A stretch of 64,000 nucleotides of DNA from Brevundimonas sp. PAMC22021 (GTDB lineage Bacteria > Pseudomonadota > Alphaproteobacteria > Caulobacterales > Caulobacteraceae). The notes below the pieces were generated by a model. That model did not search any database. It had not been told where the DNA came from and was given only the letters and a program-made list of their open reading frames with translations. A program made the position numbers and the translations under genes. The stretch is taken from NCBI RefSeq assembly GCF_019443405.1, contig NZ_CP080376.1, positions 1,798,001 through 1,862,000 on the forward strand. The letters run 5' to 3'. Below, in pieces: positions 51,747-63,027 of the stretch. Every line of letters begins with the position of its first letter. Within the stretch, counting starts at the first letter, position 1.

Positions 51747-52980
51747 AGCGCAGCATCCTCTCGTTCGAGGCCTGGTCCGCCTGGTCGATGATGGCGATCA
51801 GTTCCGCGTCGTCGATCTCCCCGATCTGATCGGCGCGCTGCTTGAAGGCCGCGGCCACGGCGGCGAGCCGTTCGCCGTCGATAGGGCGGCCGATGATCTC
51901 TGCGCGCCTGGCGATGGCGTGGCGGCCCGAATGCTTGCCCAGCACGAACCAGCTGCCGTCGAAGCCCACGTCCTGCGGCCGCATGATCTCGTAGGTGCGG
52001 CTGTCGGCCAGCATGCCGTGCTGGTGGATGCCGGCTTCGTGGGCAAAGGCGTTGATGCCCACCACCGCCTTGTTGCGCGCCACCGTCGTCTCGGTGACAT
52101 CGCACAGGGTGCGCGAGGCCCGCACCATGTGCCTGGTCTCCATGCCTGTGGAGACGCCGAACCGATCGCTGCGCACCTTCAGGGCCATGACCACTTCCTC
52201 CAGAGAGGCGTTGCCGGCGCGTTCGCCGATGCCGTTGACGGTGACTTCGATCTGCCGCGCACCGCCCTCTACCGCCGCCAGAGAGTTGGCGACCGCCAGG
52301 CCCAGGTCGTCGTGATTGTGCGCCGACAGGATGGCGTGCGGATGCCGCGCGTGGATTCGCGCCGACAGCTCGCGAAAGCGCGTCTTGACCTCGTCCGGGG
52401 TGGCGTAGCCCACGGTATCCGGCGCATTCAGGGTGCGGGCGCCGGCGTCAGCGGCGGCCTCCAGCACGTCGGCCAGGAACTCGGGCTCGGTGCGAAAGGC
52501 GTCCTCGGCCGAGAACTCCACGTCGTCGAACAGGCTCCGGGCGTATTCCACAGCCCGCACCGCCGTCGCCAGCACGGCGTTGGTGCTCATCTTGAGCTTG
52601 GCCGAGCGGTGAATCGGGCTGGTCCCCAGAAACACATGTACCCGCCGGTGGGAGCGCGGCGTGGGCGCCAGGGCGCGACAGGCGGCGTCGATGTCTCCTT
52701 CGCTGGCGCGCGACAGGGAACAGAACACCGGCCCTTCCACTTCGGCGGCCACGCGGCGGATGCAGTCCTCGTCTCCCGGCGAGGCGGCGGCGAAGCCCGC
52801 CTCGATCACGTCCACACCCAGGTCGCGCAGCACGCCGGCCACCCTGACCTTGGCCTCGGCCGACATGGAAAAGCCCGGCGCCTGCTCGCCGTCGCGCAGG
52901 GTGGTGTCGAAGACGATCACGCGGTTCGGATCGGACGCGGCGATCTGTTCGGTTCGGGTTACGGCTACTCGATCGGTCAT
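51739..52980 (-). CDS. leuA: 2-isopropylmalate synthase lacking the C-terminal regulatory domain
   Basis: 413 aa. The catalytic TIM barrel has [35 protein letters not shown] (metal ligands), [30 protein letters not shown]. Condenses acetyl-CoA with 2-ketoisovalerate. Full-length LeuA usually has 500+ residues with a leucine-binding R domain; here the protein ends after the linker (ERMLRYA), and there is no downstream continuation because leuC starts 8 nt before the stop. Leucine feedback on the enzyme may thus be absent. Confidence 0.9.
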   Translation of the reverse strand: MTDRVAVTRTEQIAASDPNRVIVFDTTLRDGEQAPGFSMSAEAKVRVAGVLRDLGVDVIEAGFAAASPGDEDCIRRVAAEVEGPVFCSLSRASEGDIDAACRALAPTPRSHRRVHVFLGTSPIHRSAKLKMSTNAVLATAVRAVEYARSLFDDVEFSAEDAFRTEPEFLADVLEAAADAGARTLNAPDTVGYATPDEVKTRFRELSARIHARHPHAILSAHNHDDLGLAVANSLAAVEGGARQIEVTVNGIGERAGNASLEEVVMALKVRSDRFGVSTGMETRHMVRASRTLCDVTETTVARNKAVVGINAFAHEAGIHQHGMLADSRTYEIMRPQDVGFDGSWFVLGKHSGRHAIARRAEIIGRPIDGERLAAVAAAFKQRADQIGEIDDAELIAIIDQADQASNERMLRYA

Positions 52981-53231
52981 CCTGCGGCCTGCATGCTGAA
53001 GGCGTCGGGCGAGACGCGGCGAACGCCGAACAGGCGGTCGACCTGGCGTTCCAGGGCGTCGGTGCAGCGTTGGTCGTCGCGGCCTCGCACCGTCAGGGCC
53101 ACGGCGCGAGTTGCGCCCGCATCGGCCATGCTGATGCCGTCGATGTGGAAGCCCCGCCGCTCCACCAAGCCGATGAGACGCTGAAGCGAGCCGTCGGCGC
53201 GGTCGATCTGGATGTGGATCGTGTTGCTCAT
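52977..53231 (-). CDS. ilvM: Acetolactate synthase small regulatory subunit (IlvM-like, single ACT)
   Basis: 84 aa. One ACT domain (HIQIDRADGSLQRLIGLVERRGFHIDGISMAD), no C-terminal IlvH domain, so it is closer in size to enteric IlvM than to the ~170-aa IlvH/IlvN form common in alphaproteobacteria. Would modulate the large subunit encoded just upstream (1-bp gap). Its stop overlaps leuA (ATGA). Confidence 0.85.
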   Translation of the reverse strand: MSNTIHIQIDRADGSLQRLIGLVERRGFHIDGISMADAGATRAVALTVRGRDDQRCTDALERQVDRLFGVRRVSPDAFSMQAAG

Positions 53232-53232
53232 C

Positions 53233-54936
53233 TCAGGAGCCCTCCATCATGTCGGCGTTGCACTTGCCCGGCGGCACCAGCGGCCAGACGTTGTCTCTGG
53301 GATCGATGATCACGTGCATCAGGCACGGGCCCTCGGCAGCCAGCAGGCGGGCGATCCCGCCATCCACCTGGTCGCGCCGTTCGATGCGGAAGGCCTCAAT
53401 GCCGAAGGCTTCGGCGACCGCCACGAAGTCCGGATTGTCGGACAGGTCGATCTCGGAATAGTTCCCGGCGAAGAACAGCTCCTGCCACTGGCGCACCAGG
53501 CCAAGCGAACTGTTGTCGATCAGGCAGATTTTCAGCGGAATGGCGTAGCGCCGCAGCGTCGCCAGCTCCTGGATGTTCATCATGAAGCCCCCGTCGCCGG
53601 CGATCGTGACCACCGTGTCTTGCGGCCTCGCCAGCTTGGCCCCGACGCCGGCCGGCAGGCCGAAGCCCATGGCGCCCAGGCCGCCCGAGCTGATGTGCGA
53701 CTCCGATCGAGAGAAGCGGCAATGCTGCGCCGCCCACATCTGGTGCTGGCCGACGTCGCAGGCCGCGACGAAGTCGTCCCCGGCCGCCTCGGACAGTCGT
53801 TTCAGCAGGTCGGGCGCATAGATCCGCTCGCCCGGCGCGTCATAGCGCGGCGCATGCGCTTCAGCGGCGCGGGCGCAGTCCACCACCCATGGCTGGATGT
53901 CGAGAGACGGCCCGCCGCGCATCCGCAAGGTCAGGGCCGCCAGCGCCGCCTTCAGATCGCCGACCGCTGCCACATCGGCCGTCCGCATCTTGCCGACCTC
54001 GGACGCATCGGCGTCGAAGTGGACCACGCGGGCTCCGGGCGCGAACTCAGCCAGCTTACCGGTCGCGCGATCGTCAAAACGCGCGCCGATGACGATCAGC
54101 AGGTCGCACGCCTGAACCGCATCATTAGCCGCCCGTCCTCCATGCATGCCCAGCATGCCCAGCATGCCGGGCGCGCCCGTTGGGATCGTTCCCAAGGCGT
54201 TCAGCGTCGCGACCTGAGGAATGCCCGTCGCCCGCACGAAGGCGCGAAGCAACTCGGCCGCACGGGCGATCTTCACTCCGCCACCGACATAAATCAGCGG
54301 CCGCCTGGCCGCGCGGATCGCCGCCTCGGCCGCCGCCACCGCATCGTCGTCGACGCCCGCAGATATGTTGGGAACTGAGAAGCCGCGCGGAGCCGTGGTT
54401 GTCCCGACCTGCACGTCCTTGGGCATATCGATCAGCACCGGCCCAGGCCGACCGGCGGCCGCGATATGGAATGCCTCCTCCACCGCCGCCGGCACGTCCG
54501 CCGGATCGCGCACCAGGATGGAATGCTTCACGATCGGCAGGGTGACGCCCAGGATGTCGATCTCCTGAAAGGCGTCCGTCCCCATCACGCCCTGCGCGAC
54601 ATTGCCGGTGATGCAGACCATCGGCACCGAATCCATCATGGCGTTGGCGATGCCGGTCACCAGATTGGTCGCGCCGGGCCCCGACGTCGCTATGCACACC
54701 CCGACCCGGCCGCTGGCCCGCGCATAGGCGTCGGCGGCGAAGGCCGCGCCCTGCTCGTGACGGACCAGGATGTGCTTCAGCTTCGACCCGGCCAGGGCGT
54801 CATAGACCGGCATGATCGCCCCGCCCGGATAGCCGAACACCACCCCCACCCCCAGCCGCTCCAGCGTGGAGATCAGCAGGCGGGCGCCGCTTTGCGCGAC
54901 GGCGGGCGCGGGCTTCGGGGCGGCGGAGGCGATCAT
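53233..54936 (-). CDS. ilvB: Acetolactate synthase large subunit
   Basis: 567 aa thiamine-pyrophosphate enzyme making acetolactate and acetohydroxybutyrate. VVFGYPGGAIMPVYDAL, RHEQGAAFAADAYARASGRVGVCIATSGPGATNL with catalytic Glu, and GDGGFMMNIQELATLRRYAIPLKICLIDN (TPP/Mg motif). ilvG would be an equally good name given the small partner. 6 bp after ilvC. Confidence 0.95.
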   Translation of the reverse strand: MIASAAPKPAPAVAQSGARLLISTLERLGVGVVFGYPGGAIMPVYDALAGSKLKHILVRHEQGAAFAADAYARASGRVGVCIATSGPGATNLVTGIANAMMDSVPMVCITGNVAQGVMGTDAFQEIDILGVTLPIVKHSILVRDPADVPAAVEEAFHIAAAGRPGPVLIDMPKDVQVGTTTAPRGFSVPNISAGVDDDAVAAAEAAIRAARRPLIYVGGGVKIARAAELLRAFVRATGIPQVATLNALGTIPTGAPGMLGMLGMHGGRAANDAVQACDLLIVIGARFDDRATGKLAEFAPGARVVHFDADASEVGKMRTADVAAVGDLKAALAALTLRMRGGPSLDIQPWVVDCARAAEAHAPRYDAPGERIYAPDLLKRLSEAAGDDFVAACDVGQHQMWAAQHCRFSRSESHISSGGLGAMGFGLPAGVGAKLARPQDTVVTIAGDGGFMMNIQELATLRRYAIPLKICLIDNSSLGLVRQWQELFFAGNYSEIDLSDNPDFVAVAEAFGIEAFRIERRDQVDGGIARLLAAEGPCLMHVIIDPRDNVWPLVPPGKCNADMMEGS

Positions 54937-54942
54937 GGCGGA

Positions 54943-55971
<1,029 letters not shown>

Positions 55972-55974
55972 GGC

Positions 55975-57708
55975 TCAGGCTTCCTCATGGGTCTGGATAG
56001 GAGCCGGAACTTGCGCCGGCGGCGGGTTGGGGATGGTGACGGCGCCCTGGGCAGCCGAGGCCACGCTGGCGCGGTATTTGGCGAAGACGCCGCGCGCTTC
56101 TTTCAGTGGCGGCGCGACATGGGCGGCGCGGCGCGCCTTCAGGTCGGCGCCGACATCGATGCGGCGATTGGTGACGTCGATGGTGATGCGGTCGCCGTCG
56201 CGGATCAGGGCGATAGGACCGCCGACGGCCGCCTCCGGCGACACATGGCCGGCGACAAAGCCGTAGGAGGCGCCCGAGAAACGTCCGTCAGTGATCAGCG
56301 CGACATTCTCGACGCCCCTCCCCTTCAGGGCCGCCGTAACCTGCAGCATCTCGCGCATGCCGGGGCCGCCTTTCGGCCCCTCGTAACGGATGACGATCAC
56401 GTCGCCCTCACCGACCGAGCCGTCCTGCACCGCGTGAAAGGCGTCCTCTTCGCAGTCGAAGACGCAGGCCGGTCCTTCGAACCGATCGACCTTGTGCCCG
56501 GTCAGCTTGATCACCGCGCCGTCGGGCGCGACATCCCCGTGGATGACGGCGTAGGAGCCCCTCGCCATCACCGGCGCGTCAAAGCTCGCGACGACTTCTT
56601 GCCCCGGTGTTTCCTCCGCTTCGGAGGCTTCGACGAACAGGCTGCGGCCGCTGACGGTGGGGGTGTTCACGATCTTGCCGGCCGAGGCCATGCGCTGGGT
56701 CACCAGACGCGTCCCGCCGGCCGCGAACAGGTGCGAAGCCAGGAAGCGCCCGCCAGGCTTCAGATCGCAGATCACCGGCGCCTCGACGCAGGACTGGTGG
56801 CAATCCTCGATGCCGAAGTCGATCCCAGCCTCCGCAGCGATGGCCGTCAGGTGCATCACCGCATTGGTTGATCCGCCGGAGGCCGACACCGCGACGGCGG
56901 CGTTCTTCAGGCTGGCCCGAGTGATGTATTTGCGCGCGGTGTCGCCGGCGAAGACGCGCTCGACAATCAGCCGTCCGCAGCGTTCGCCCTCGGCCGCCTT
57001 GGCCGGATCGACGGCGGGCACGTCGTTGGCGCCCATGGGGCTGATGCCCATGACGGACAGAGCCATGGCCATGGTGTTGGCGGTGAACTGCCCCCCGCAG
57101 GCGCCGGCGCCGGGGCAGACGGCGCTCTCGATCGCCTTCAGGCCCTCATCGTCCAGCGTCCCGGCCGAATGGGCGCCGATGGCTTCGAACACCTCCTGCA
57201 CCGAGACCTCGCGCGTCCCGATGACGCCCGGCATGATGGTGCCGCCGTAGTAGACCAGACCTGGGATATCCATTCGCGCCAGGGCCATGGCCGCCGCCGG
57301 GATGGTCTTGTCGCAGCCGACGATGCAGACCACCCCGTCCAGTTGGTGCCCCTCGATCGCCAGTTCGATGGAGTCGGCCACGACCTCGCGAGAGATCAGC
57401 GAGGCCTTCATCCCCGCCGTGCCCATGGAGATGCCGTCGGTCACGACGACCGTGTTGAAGTCGACCGGGTAGCCGCCGGCCGCTGTGACCCCGGCGCGCA
57501 CATCCTTCGCCAGACGATCCAGGTGCATGTTGCAGGGCGTTACCGTCGACCAGGTGTTGACGATGCCGATCATGGGCTTGTCGAAGTCGGCGTCCTGCAT
57601 GCCCGCCGCGCGCAGATAGGAGCGGGCCGCCGCCCGGTTCGGGCCTTGCGTCACCGCCGCGCTGCGCGCGTTGGGCGCCTTCTGCTGAGAGGTAGAATAT
57701 TGCGTCAT
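55975..57708 (-). CDS. ilvD: Dihydroxy-acid dehydratase
   Basis: 577 aa from ATG at 57708. [23 protein letters not shown] with Fe-S Cys, [36 protein letters not shown] and [24 protein letters not shown] are IlvD motifs. First structural gene of the ilv-leu operon, downstream of an attenuator. A small hairpin (57715-57730) lies 6 nt before the ATG and the Shine-Dalgarno is poor. Confidence 0.96.
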   Translation of the reverse strand: MTQYSTSQQKAPNARSAAVTQGPNRAAARSYLRAAGMQDADFDKPMIGIVNTWSTVTPCNMHLDRLAKDVRAGVTAAGGYPVDFNTVVVTDGISMGTAGMKASLISREVVADSIELAIEGHQLDGVVCIVGCDKTIPAAAMALARMDIPGLVYYGGTIMPGVIGTREVSVQEVFEAIGAHSAGTLDDEGLKAIESAVCPGAGACGGQFTANTMAMALSVMGISPMGANDVPAVDPAKAAEGERCGRLIVERVFAGDTARKYITRASLKNAAVAVSASGGSTNAVMHLTAIAAEAGIDFGIEDCHQSCVEAPVICDLKPGGRFLASHLFAAGGTRLVTQRMASAGKIVNTPTVSGRSLFVEASEAEETPGQEVVASFDAPVMARGSYAVIHGDVAPDGAVIKLTGHKVDRFEGPACVFDCEEDAFHAVQDGSVGEGDVIVIRYEGPKGGPGMREMLQVTAALKGRGVENVALITDGRFSGASYGFVAGHVSPEAAVGGPIALIRDGDRITIDVTNRRIDVGADLKARRAAHVAPPLKEARGVFAKYRASVASAAQGAVTIPNPPPAQVPAPIQTHEEA

Positions 57709-57740
57709 CGGTCTGGTTCGTTGTCGAACCGCCAAGCACG

Positions 57741-57770
57741 AAAAACCCCGCTTCCTTTCGGGAGCGGGGT
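57741..57770 (-). terminator. Attenuator terminator in the ilvD leader
   Basis: On the minus strand ACCCCGCT...AGCGGGGT closes a stem of 8 bp (extended inside by CC/GG with a bulge), then TTTTT. Lies between the leader peptide and ilvD. Its 5' arm is also complementary to leader bases at 57810-57822, so the two structures exclude each other. Confidence 0.8.
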
Positions 57771-57798
57771 GGGTGCGGGGCGATCCTGTTGAGTGGGT

Positions 57799-57951
57799 TC
57801 AGGTCACGTGCATCCACGCCGCTTGCGTAAGCAGGCCAAGAAGTACGAGCGAAATGACCGCAGACAGGCCTTCTGCAGGCGCAAATGCACGAACGGCGCG
57901 AACCGCTATTGCGGTCTGGCGGTTCATTGATGCGGTCGCGCGAATGGCCAC
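57799..57951 (-). CDS. ilv-leu operon leader peptide
   Basis: 50 aa from GTG at 57951 with GGAG 6 nt upstream (or 42 aa from ATG at 57927). Contains LSAVISLVLLGLL, where 9 of 13 residues are Leu, Val or Ile, using codons such as ATT, GTA and CTT that are rare in this window. Its stop lies ~28 nt before the attenuator stem. Role: ribosome stalling when branched-chain aminoacyl-tRNA is low. Confidence 0.75.
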   Translation of the reverse strand: MAIRATASMNRQTAIAVRAVRAFAPAEGLSAVISLVLLGLLTQAAWMHVT

Positions 57952-58207
57952 GGCGGGCTCCTGTTCTTCCGGAAGGTAACCACACCGACAGACAGCGCAC
58001 AAGCGCGCCGCGCAATAGTTTTTCTCTTCTGCCCGAATAGCCGCTCTTCGCCAGCATCTTCTCACCGCAAGCTCGACCACGCAGTCTCATGAGCCATGAC
58101 GATCACGGCGCTCCAGCGATCACGCCTCGTTACAGCCACGCACTTGAAACGCGCTCCAGTGCGTTCCATTGAAGCCTCGACATCAAGCTCGGCTTCAGGA
58201 GAAACCC

Positions 58208-59215
58208 ATGACCGTTCGCGTCGCCATCAACGGCTTCGGCCGCATCGGCCGCCTTGTTCTTCGCTCCATCGCCGAGCACGGCCGCCGCGACATCGAGGTG
58301 GTGTCGATCAACGACCTGGGGCCGGTGGCGACCAACGCTCACCTGCTGCGCTACGACTCCGTGCACGGCCGCTTTCCCGGCACTGTCGAGAGCGGCGACG
58401 ACTGGATCGACGTGGGCCTGGGCAAGATCAGGGTCACGGCCGAGCGCGATCCGGCCAACCTGCCGCACAAGGACCTGAGCGTCGACATCGCCTTCGAATG
58501 CACCGGCATCTTCACCTCCAAGGAGAAGGCCAGCGCGCACCTGACCGCCGGCGCCAAGCGCGTGCTGGTCTCCGCCCCCGCCGACGGCGCCGACAAGACC
58601 ATCGTCTACAAGGTCAACCATGAGACGCTGACCGCCGACGACATCATCGTCTCCAACGGCTCGTGCACCACCAATGCGCTGGCGCCGGTGGCCAAGGTCC
58701 TGCACGACCTGTTCGGCATCGAGCGCGGCTACATGACCACGGTGCACAGCTACACCGGCGACCAGCCGACGCTGGATACGATGCACAAGGACCTCTACCG
58801 CGCCCGCGCCGCCGCCCTGTCGATGATCCCGACCTCCACCGGCGCCGCCAAGGCGTTGGGCCTGGTGCTGCCGGAGCTGAAGGGCAAGCTCGACGGATCG
58901 TCGATCCGCGTGCCGACCCCGAACGTCTCCGTCATCGACTTGAAGGTCGTCGCGGGCCGAGAAACCTCGGTGGACGAGATCAACGCGGCGCTTCAGGCGG
59001 CCGCAGACGGTCCGATGAAGGGCGTTCTGGCCACCACCACCGATCCGCTGGTGTCCAGCGACCTGAACCACATCGCCGCCTCCTCCACCGCCGCCCTGCC
59101 CCAGACCCAGGTCGTCGATGGCAAGCTGGCGCGCGTGCTGAGCTGGTACGACAACGAATGGGGTTTCGCGACGCGGATGAGCGACACCGCCCTGGCGATG
59201 GCCAAGCTGATCTGA
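58208..59215 (+). CDS. gap: Glyceraldehyde-3-phosphate dehydrogenase, type I
   Basis: 335 aa from ATG at 58208, with AGGAG about 6 nt upstream. NAD fold INGFGRIGRLVLRSIAE, catalytic SNGSCTTNALAPV, TTVHSYTGDQ and WYDNEWGFATRM. First of three glycolysis genes in order. The ~255-bp stretch between the ilv leader start and this gene shows no gene I can support. Confidence 0.97.
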   Translation: MTVRVAINGFGRIGRLVLRSIAEHGRRDIEVVSINDLGPVATNAHLLRYDSVHGRFPGTVESGDDWIDVGLGKIRVTAERDPANLPHKDLSVDIAFECTGIFTSKEKASAHLTAGAKRVLVSAPADGADKTIVYKVNHETLTADDIIVSNGSCTTNALAPVAKVLHDLFGIERGYMTTVHSYTGDQPTLDTMHKDLYRARAAALSMIPTSTGAAKALGLVLPELKGKLDGSSIRVPTPNVSVIDLKVVAGRETSVDEINAALQAAADGPMKGVLATTTDPLVSSDLNHIAASSTAALPQTQVVDGKLARVLSWYDNEWGFATRMSDTALAMAKLI

Positions 59216-59218
59216 CCC

Positions 59219-59350
59219 GCCTCTCCTCCCCATGCAGATGGGGAGGGGGACCACGATGTGGTGGAGGGGTTCGTTCCGCACGCAAGCCCCTCCGTCTGGC
59301 CGCCTGACGGCGCCGCGCCACCTCCCCATCGCTGCGCGACAGGGAGGAGA
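59219..59350. repeat. GC-rich intergenic repeat element between gap and pgk
   Basis: Contains the hairpin CTCCCCAT-gcag-ATGGGGAG (59226-59245) and a second CCTCCCC...GGGAGG unit near the far end, separated by GTGGAGGGG and CCCCTCC blocks. The layout resembles the mosaic intergenic repeats common in Caulobacterales; only one copy is in the window. Confidence 0.55.
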
Positions 59351-59361
59351 AGGAAAGCACC

Positions 59362-60558
59362 ATGACCTTCCGCACTCTCGACGACGCCACGGACCTCGCC
59401 GGCAAGACCGCCCTGGTCCGCGTGGACTTCAACGTGCCGATGGAGGGCGGCAAGGTCACCGATGACACCCGCCTTCGCGTCGCCCTGCCGACGATCGAGC
59501 GCCTGCGGAACGCGGGCGCCAAGGTCGCCCTGCTGGCTCACTTCGACCGTCCCAAGGGCGATCGCGTGCCGTCGATGAGCCTGAAGCCGGTGGTCGATGA
59601 TCTGGAGCGACTGCTGGGCGCCCCGGTTCGCTTCGCCGAAGACTGCGTGGGTGACGAGGCCAGGGCTGTGATCGCCGATCTCGACGCGGGCGGCGTGGCG
59701 CTCTTGGAAAACGTCCGCTTCCACAAGGGCGAGGAGAAGAACGATCCCGCGTTCGCGCAACAGTTGGCGGCTCTCGGCGACCTCTATGTCAACGACGCCT
59801 TTTCGGCCGCCCACCGGGCGCACGCCTCGACGGAAGGCCTGGCGCGCCTGCTGCCCGCCTATGCCGGCGAGTCGATGAGGCGCGAACTTGAGGCGCTGGA
59901 CAAGGCGCTGGGCAGCCCGATCAAGCCGGTGCTGGGCATCGTCGGCGGCTCCAAGGTCTCGACCAAGCTGGACCTCCTGAAGAACCTGGTGGGCAAGCTC
60001 GATCAGCTGGCCATCGGCGGCGGCATGGCCAACACCTTTCTCTACGCCCAGGGCGTGGATATCGGCGGCTCGCTCGCCGAAAAGGACATGGCCGACACCG
60101 CGCGCGAGATCATGGCCGAAGCCGAGGCCAAGGGCTGCGAACTGCTGTTGCCCGTCGATGTGGTGGTCGCAACAGAGGTCAGGCCCGGTGTCGACGCCCG
60201 CGCGGTCAAGGTTGGCGACGCTCTGTCGGCTGACGACAAGATCCTGGACGCGGGCCCCGAAACCGTCGCGCGCTTGACCGCCGCCATGGACGCCGCCCGG
60301 ACTCTGATCTGGAACGGCCCCCTCGGCGTGTTCGAGGTTCCGCCCTTCGACGCCGCGACCGTCGCGGCCGCCAAGCATGCGGCGGAACTGGCCAAGGCCG
60401 GCAAGCTGACCGCGGTTGCTGGCGGCGGCGACACGGTGGCGGCGCTGAACCACGCGGGCGTGGCCAACGACATGACCTTTGTCTCCACCGCCGGAGGCGC
60501 CTTCCTGGAGTGGATGGAAGGCAAGCCCCTGCCCGGCGTCGAGGCCCTGCGCGCCTGA
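59362..60558 (+). CDS. pgk: Phosphoglycerate kinase
   Basis: 398 aa. [63 protein letters not shown] and nucleotide-binding GGGDTVAAL near the C-terminus. Strong GGAGGAGAAGGA before the ATG. ATP-forming step after gap. Confidence 0.97.
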   Translation: MTFRTLDDATDLAGKTALVRVDFNVPMEGGKVTDDTRLRVALPTIERLRNAGAKVALLAHFDRPKGDRVPSMSLKPVVDDLERLLGAPVRFAEDCVGDEARAVIADLDAGGVALLENVRFHKGEEKNDPAFAQQLAALGDLYVNDAFSAAHRAHASTEGLARLLPAYAGESMRRELEALDKALGSPIKPVLGIVGGSKVSTKLDLLKNLVGKLDQLAIGGGMANTFLYAQGVDIGGSLAEKDMADTAREIMAEAEAKGCELLLPVDVVVATEVRPGVDARAVKVGDALSADDKILDAGPETVARLTAAMDAARTLIWNGPLGVFEVPPFDAATVAAAKHAAELAKAGKLTAVAGGGDTVAALNHAGVANDMTFVSTAGGAFLEWMEGKPLPGVEALRA

Positions 60559-60582
60559 GCTCCGGCTGTAACATGGCGTGAC

Positions 60583-60606
60583 TTGGAAGCTCGGCGGGTC
60601 TAGAAC
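60583..60606 (+). promoter_or_regulatory. Candidate housekeeping promoter of fbaA
   Basis: TTGGAA, 10-bp spacer, TCTAGAAC. The -10 matches the Caulobacter GCTANAWC consensus at all but one base. 38 bp before the fbaA start. Confidence 0.5.
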
Positions 60607-60644
60607 ATCGGCCAATAAAAAGACCTGCTCAGGAGACCCCGATC

Positions 60645-61730
60645 ATGGCGCGCATCACGCTGCGACAGCTGCTCGACCACGCGGCCGAGAACGACTACGG
60701 CCTGCCGGCCTACAACATCAACAACATGGAACAGGGCCTGGCGATCATGGAGGCGGCCGAGGCGGTCAACGCCCCTGTCATCATCCAGGCCTCTCGCGGC
60801 GCGCGCTCCTACGCCAACGACATCGTGCTGGCCAAGCTGATCGACGCGCTGGCGGAGCTCTATCCGAACATCCCGGTCTGCATGCACCAGGACCACGGCA
60901 ACGGCCCGGCCACCTGCGCCACCGCCATCCAGTACGGCTTCACCTCGGTGATGATGGACGGCTCGCTGATGGAGGACGCCAAGACCCCAGCCTCCTACGA
61001 ATACAACCTCGACGTCACCCGTCGCGTCACCGAGATGGCGCATAGCTGCGGCGTATCGGTCGAGGGCGAGCTGGGCGTGCTGGGTTCGCTCGAGACCGGC
61101 ATGGGCGAGGCCGAAGACGGCCACGGCTTCGAGGGCAAGCTGGATCACTCCGAACTGCTGACCGACCCGGATCAGGCGGTCGAATTCGTCGCCGCCACCA
61201 AGGTCGATGCGCTCGCCATCGCCATGGGCACCAGCCACGGCGCCTACAAGTTCACCAAGAAGCCGGATGGCGACATCTTGGCCATGCATGTGATCGAGGA
61301 AATCCACCGCCGCCTGCCCGACACCCACCTGGTGATGCACGGCAGTTCTTCCGTGCCGCAGGACCTGCAGGACATCATCAACCAGTACGGCGGCCAGATG
61401 CCCCAGACCTGGGGCGTGCCGGTCGAGGAGATCCAGCGCGGCATCAAGCACGGCGTGCGCAAGATCAACATCGACACCGACAACCGCATGGCCATCACCG
61501 GCGCGATCCGGAAGGTGCTGATGGAAAAGCCGGGCGAGTTCGACCCCCGCGCCTATCTGAAGCCGGCCAAGGAAGCGATGCGCAAGCTCTGCATCGAACG
61601 CTATCAGCAGTTCGGCTGCGAGGGCATGGCCGACAAGATCAAGCCCTTGTCCACCGCCCAGATGGCCAAACGCTACGCCTCGGGCGAACTCAACCCGCAC
61701 TTCCGCACGGCGGCGTCACAGGCCGCCTAA
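60645..61730 (+). CDS. fbaA: Fructose-bisphosphate aldolase, class II
   Basis: 361 aa zinc enzyme. [30 protein letters not shown] with zinc His and catalytic Asp, [33 protein letters not shown], and NIDTDNR. Long form typical of alphaproteobacteria. AGGAG about 8 nt before ATG. Third in gap-pgk-fbaA, with its own likely promoter. Confidence 0.97.
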   Translation: MARITLRQLLDHAAENDYGLPAYNINNMEQGLAIMEAAEAVNAPVIIQASRGARSYANDIVLAKLIDALAELYPNIPVCMHQDHGNGPATCATAIQYGFTSVMMDGSLMEDAKTPASYEYNLDVTRRVTEMAHSCGVSVEGELGVLGSLETGMGEAEDGHGFEGKLDHSELLTDPDQAVEFVAATKVDALAIAMGTSHGAYKFTKKPDGDILAMHVIEEIHRRLPDTHLVMHGSSSVPQDLQDIINQYGGQMPQTWGVPVEEIQRGIKHGVRKINIDTDNRMAITGAIRKVLMEKPGEFDPRAYLKPAKEAMRKLCIERYQQFGCEGMADKIKPLSTAQMAKRYASGELNPHFRTAASQAA

Positions 61731-61796
61731 GCTTCACGGACGGCCTTCGGGTCGCCCGTCTTCGTTCGGGCGTCCGCGCGTGCTAAGCGCGCCGGC

Positions 61797-62798
61797 GTGA
61801 CCAACGCCTTTTTCGACGACGATGATCTTGCCCGAGAGCGGCTGGACGCGAGGATCGACGCTCCCGGCGTCCGCCTCGACAAGGCCTTGTCGGACGCCTT
61901 TCCCAGCCTCTCCAGAGCCCGCCTCCAGGCCCTGCTGGCGGAAGGCGCCGTGACCCGCGACGGGCTGCCCGTCAGCACCGGCTCGGCCAAGGCCTTGCCC
62001 GGCCTCTACGCCGTCGCCCTTCCGCCCATCGCGCCGGCCGATCCCCAGCCCGAGGCCATTCCGCTGGTCGTGCTGTTCGAGGACGCCGACCTGATCGTGG
62101 TCGACAAACCCGCCGGGATGGCCGCCCACCCGGCGCCCGGTTGCGAGACGGGCACCCTGGTCAACGCCCTGCTGCACCACTGCGGCGCGTCCCTGTCGGG
62201 CATTGGCGGCGTGGCGCGCCCCGGCATCGTCCACCGGTTGGACAAGGACACCTCAGGCGTCATGGTCGCCGCCAAATCGGACCGCGCGCACGCCGGCCTC
62301 TCCGCCCTGTTCGCCGCCCACGACATTGAGCGCACCTACATCGCCCTGACCCGCGGCGCCCCATCGCCTCCGCGGGACCGCATCCTGACCCGCATCGGCC
62401 GCTCCAGCGGCGATCGCAAGAAGATGGCCGTACTGCGCGTCGGCGGGCGAGAGGCGATCACCGACTATGTCGTCCAGCGCACCTTTGGTCAGCCCGCCAA
62501 GGCATCGGGCGCGCCGCTCGCCGCCCGCGTGGCCTGCACGCTCCAGACCGGCCGCACCCATCAGATTCGCGTGCACCTGGCCTCCAGAGGCGCGCCGCTG
62601 CTGGGCGACCCCGTCTATGGCTCCGGCAGCCCCGCCGCGCCCGTTCGCGCCGCTATCACCCAGGCCGGCCTTGCCCGCCAGGCTCTCCATGCCGCCGTGC
62701 TGGGCTTCAGTCATCCGGTGACGGGTGAGGCCTTGCGCTTCGAGACCGATCCGCCTGCGGACATGCAGCGCCTCGAGCACCTGCTGACGGCGCTCTAA
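61797..62798 (+). CDS. rluD: RluA/RluD-family 23S rRNA pseudouridine synthase
   Basis: 333 aa from GTG. N-terminal S4 domain (RLDKALSDAFPSLSRARLQALLAEGAV), catalytic GIVHRLDKDTSGVMVAAKSD with the essential Asp, TLQTGRTHQIRVHLAS. RluD modifies helix 69. Directly precedes rpoH, an order shared across alphaproteobacteria. Confidence 0.9.
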   Translation: MTNAFFDDDDLARERLDARIDAPGVRLDKALSDAFPSLSRARLQALLAEGAVTRDGLPVSTGSAKALPGLYAVALPPIAPADPQPEAIPLVVLFEDADLIVVDKPAGMAAHPAPGCETGTLVNALLHHCGASLSGIGGVARPGIVHRLDKDTSGVMVAAKSDRAHAGLSALFAAHDIERTYIALTRGAPSPPRDRILTRIGRSSGDRKKMAVLRVGGREAITDYVVQRTFGQPAKASGAPLAARVACTLQTGRTHQIRVHLASRGAPLLGDPVYGSGSPAAPVRAAITQAGLARQALHAAVLGFSHPVTGEALRFETDPPADMQRLEHLLTAL

Positions 62799-62820
62799 TA
62801 CCTGACCTCTCCACTCGGTC

Positions 62821-62849
62821 TTGAACGGCAACAGAGACTGTGCTAGAAG
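62821..62849 (+). promoter_or_regulatory. Candidate rpoH promoter
   Basis: TTGAAC, 15-bp spacer, GCTAGAAG, a near match to the Caulobacter vegetative consensus. Leaves a ~170-nt 5' leader before rpoH. Confidence 0.5.
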
Positions 62850-63027
62850 CACGGCTCATCCAAGGCGAGTGGCGCCGGGGATACAGTCACGCTTTCGTGT
62901 GACCATCCGTCCCTAAAAAGGTCGGCAACCCATCGCTACTTGTCCGGTTGAGGGGAGAGGCGTCGGCGCACAATCGGTGGCCGGGGTCGAAGCGCCCGCT
63001 CGCACTATCTTGGTCGGAGGGACCGTA

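Noticed and set aside
57952-58080. N-terminal extension of the leader-peptide frame (Cys/Arg-rich)
   Set aside because: No ribosome site, odd composition; the GTG at 57951 has the GGAG and gives a sensible leader.
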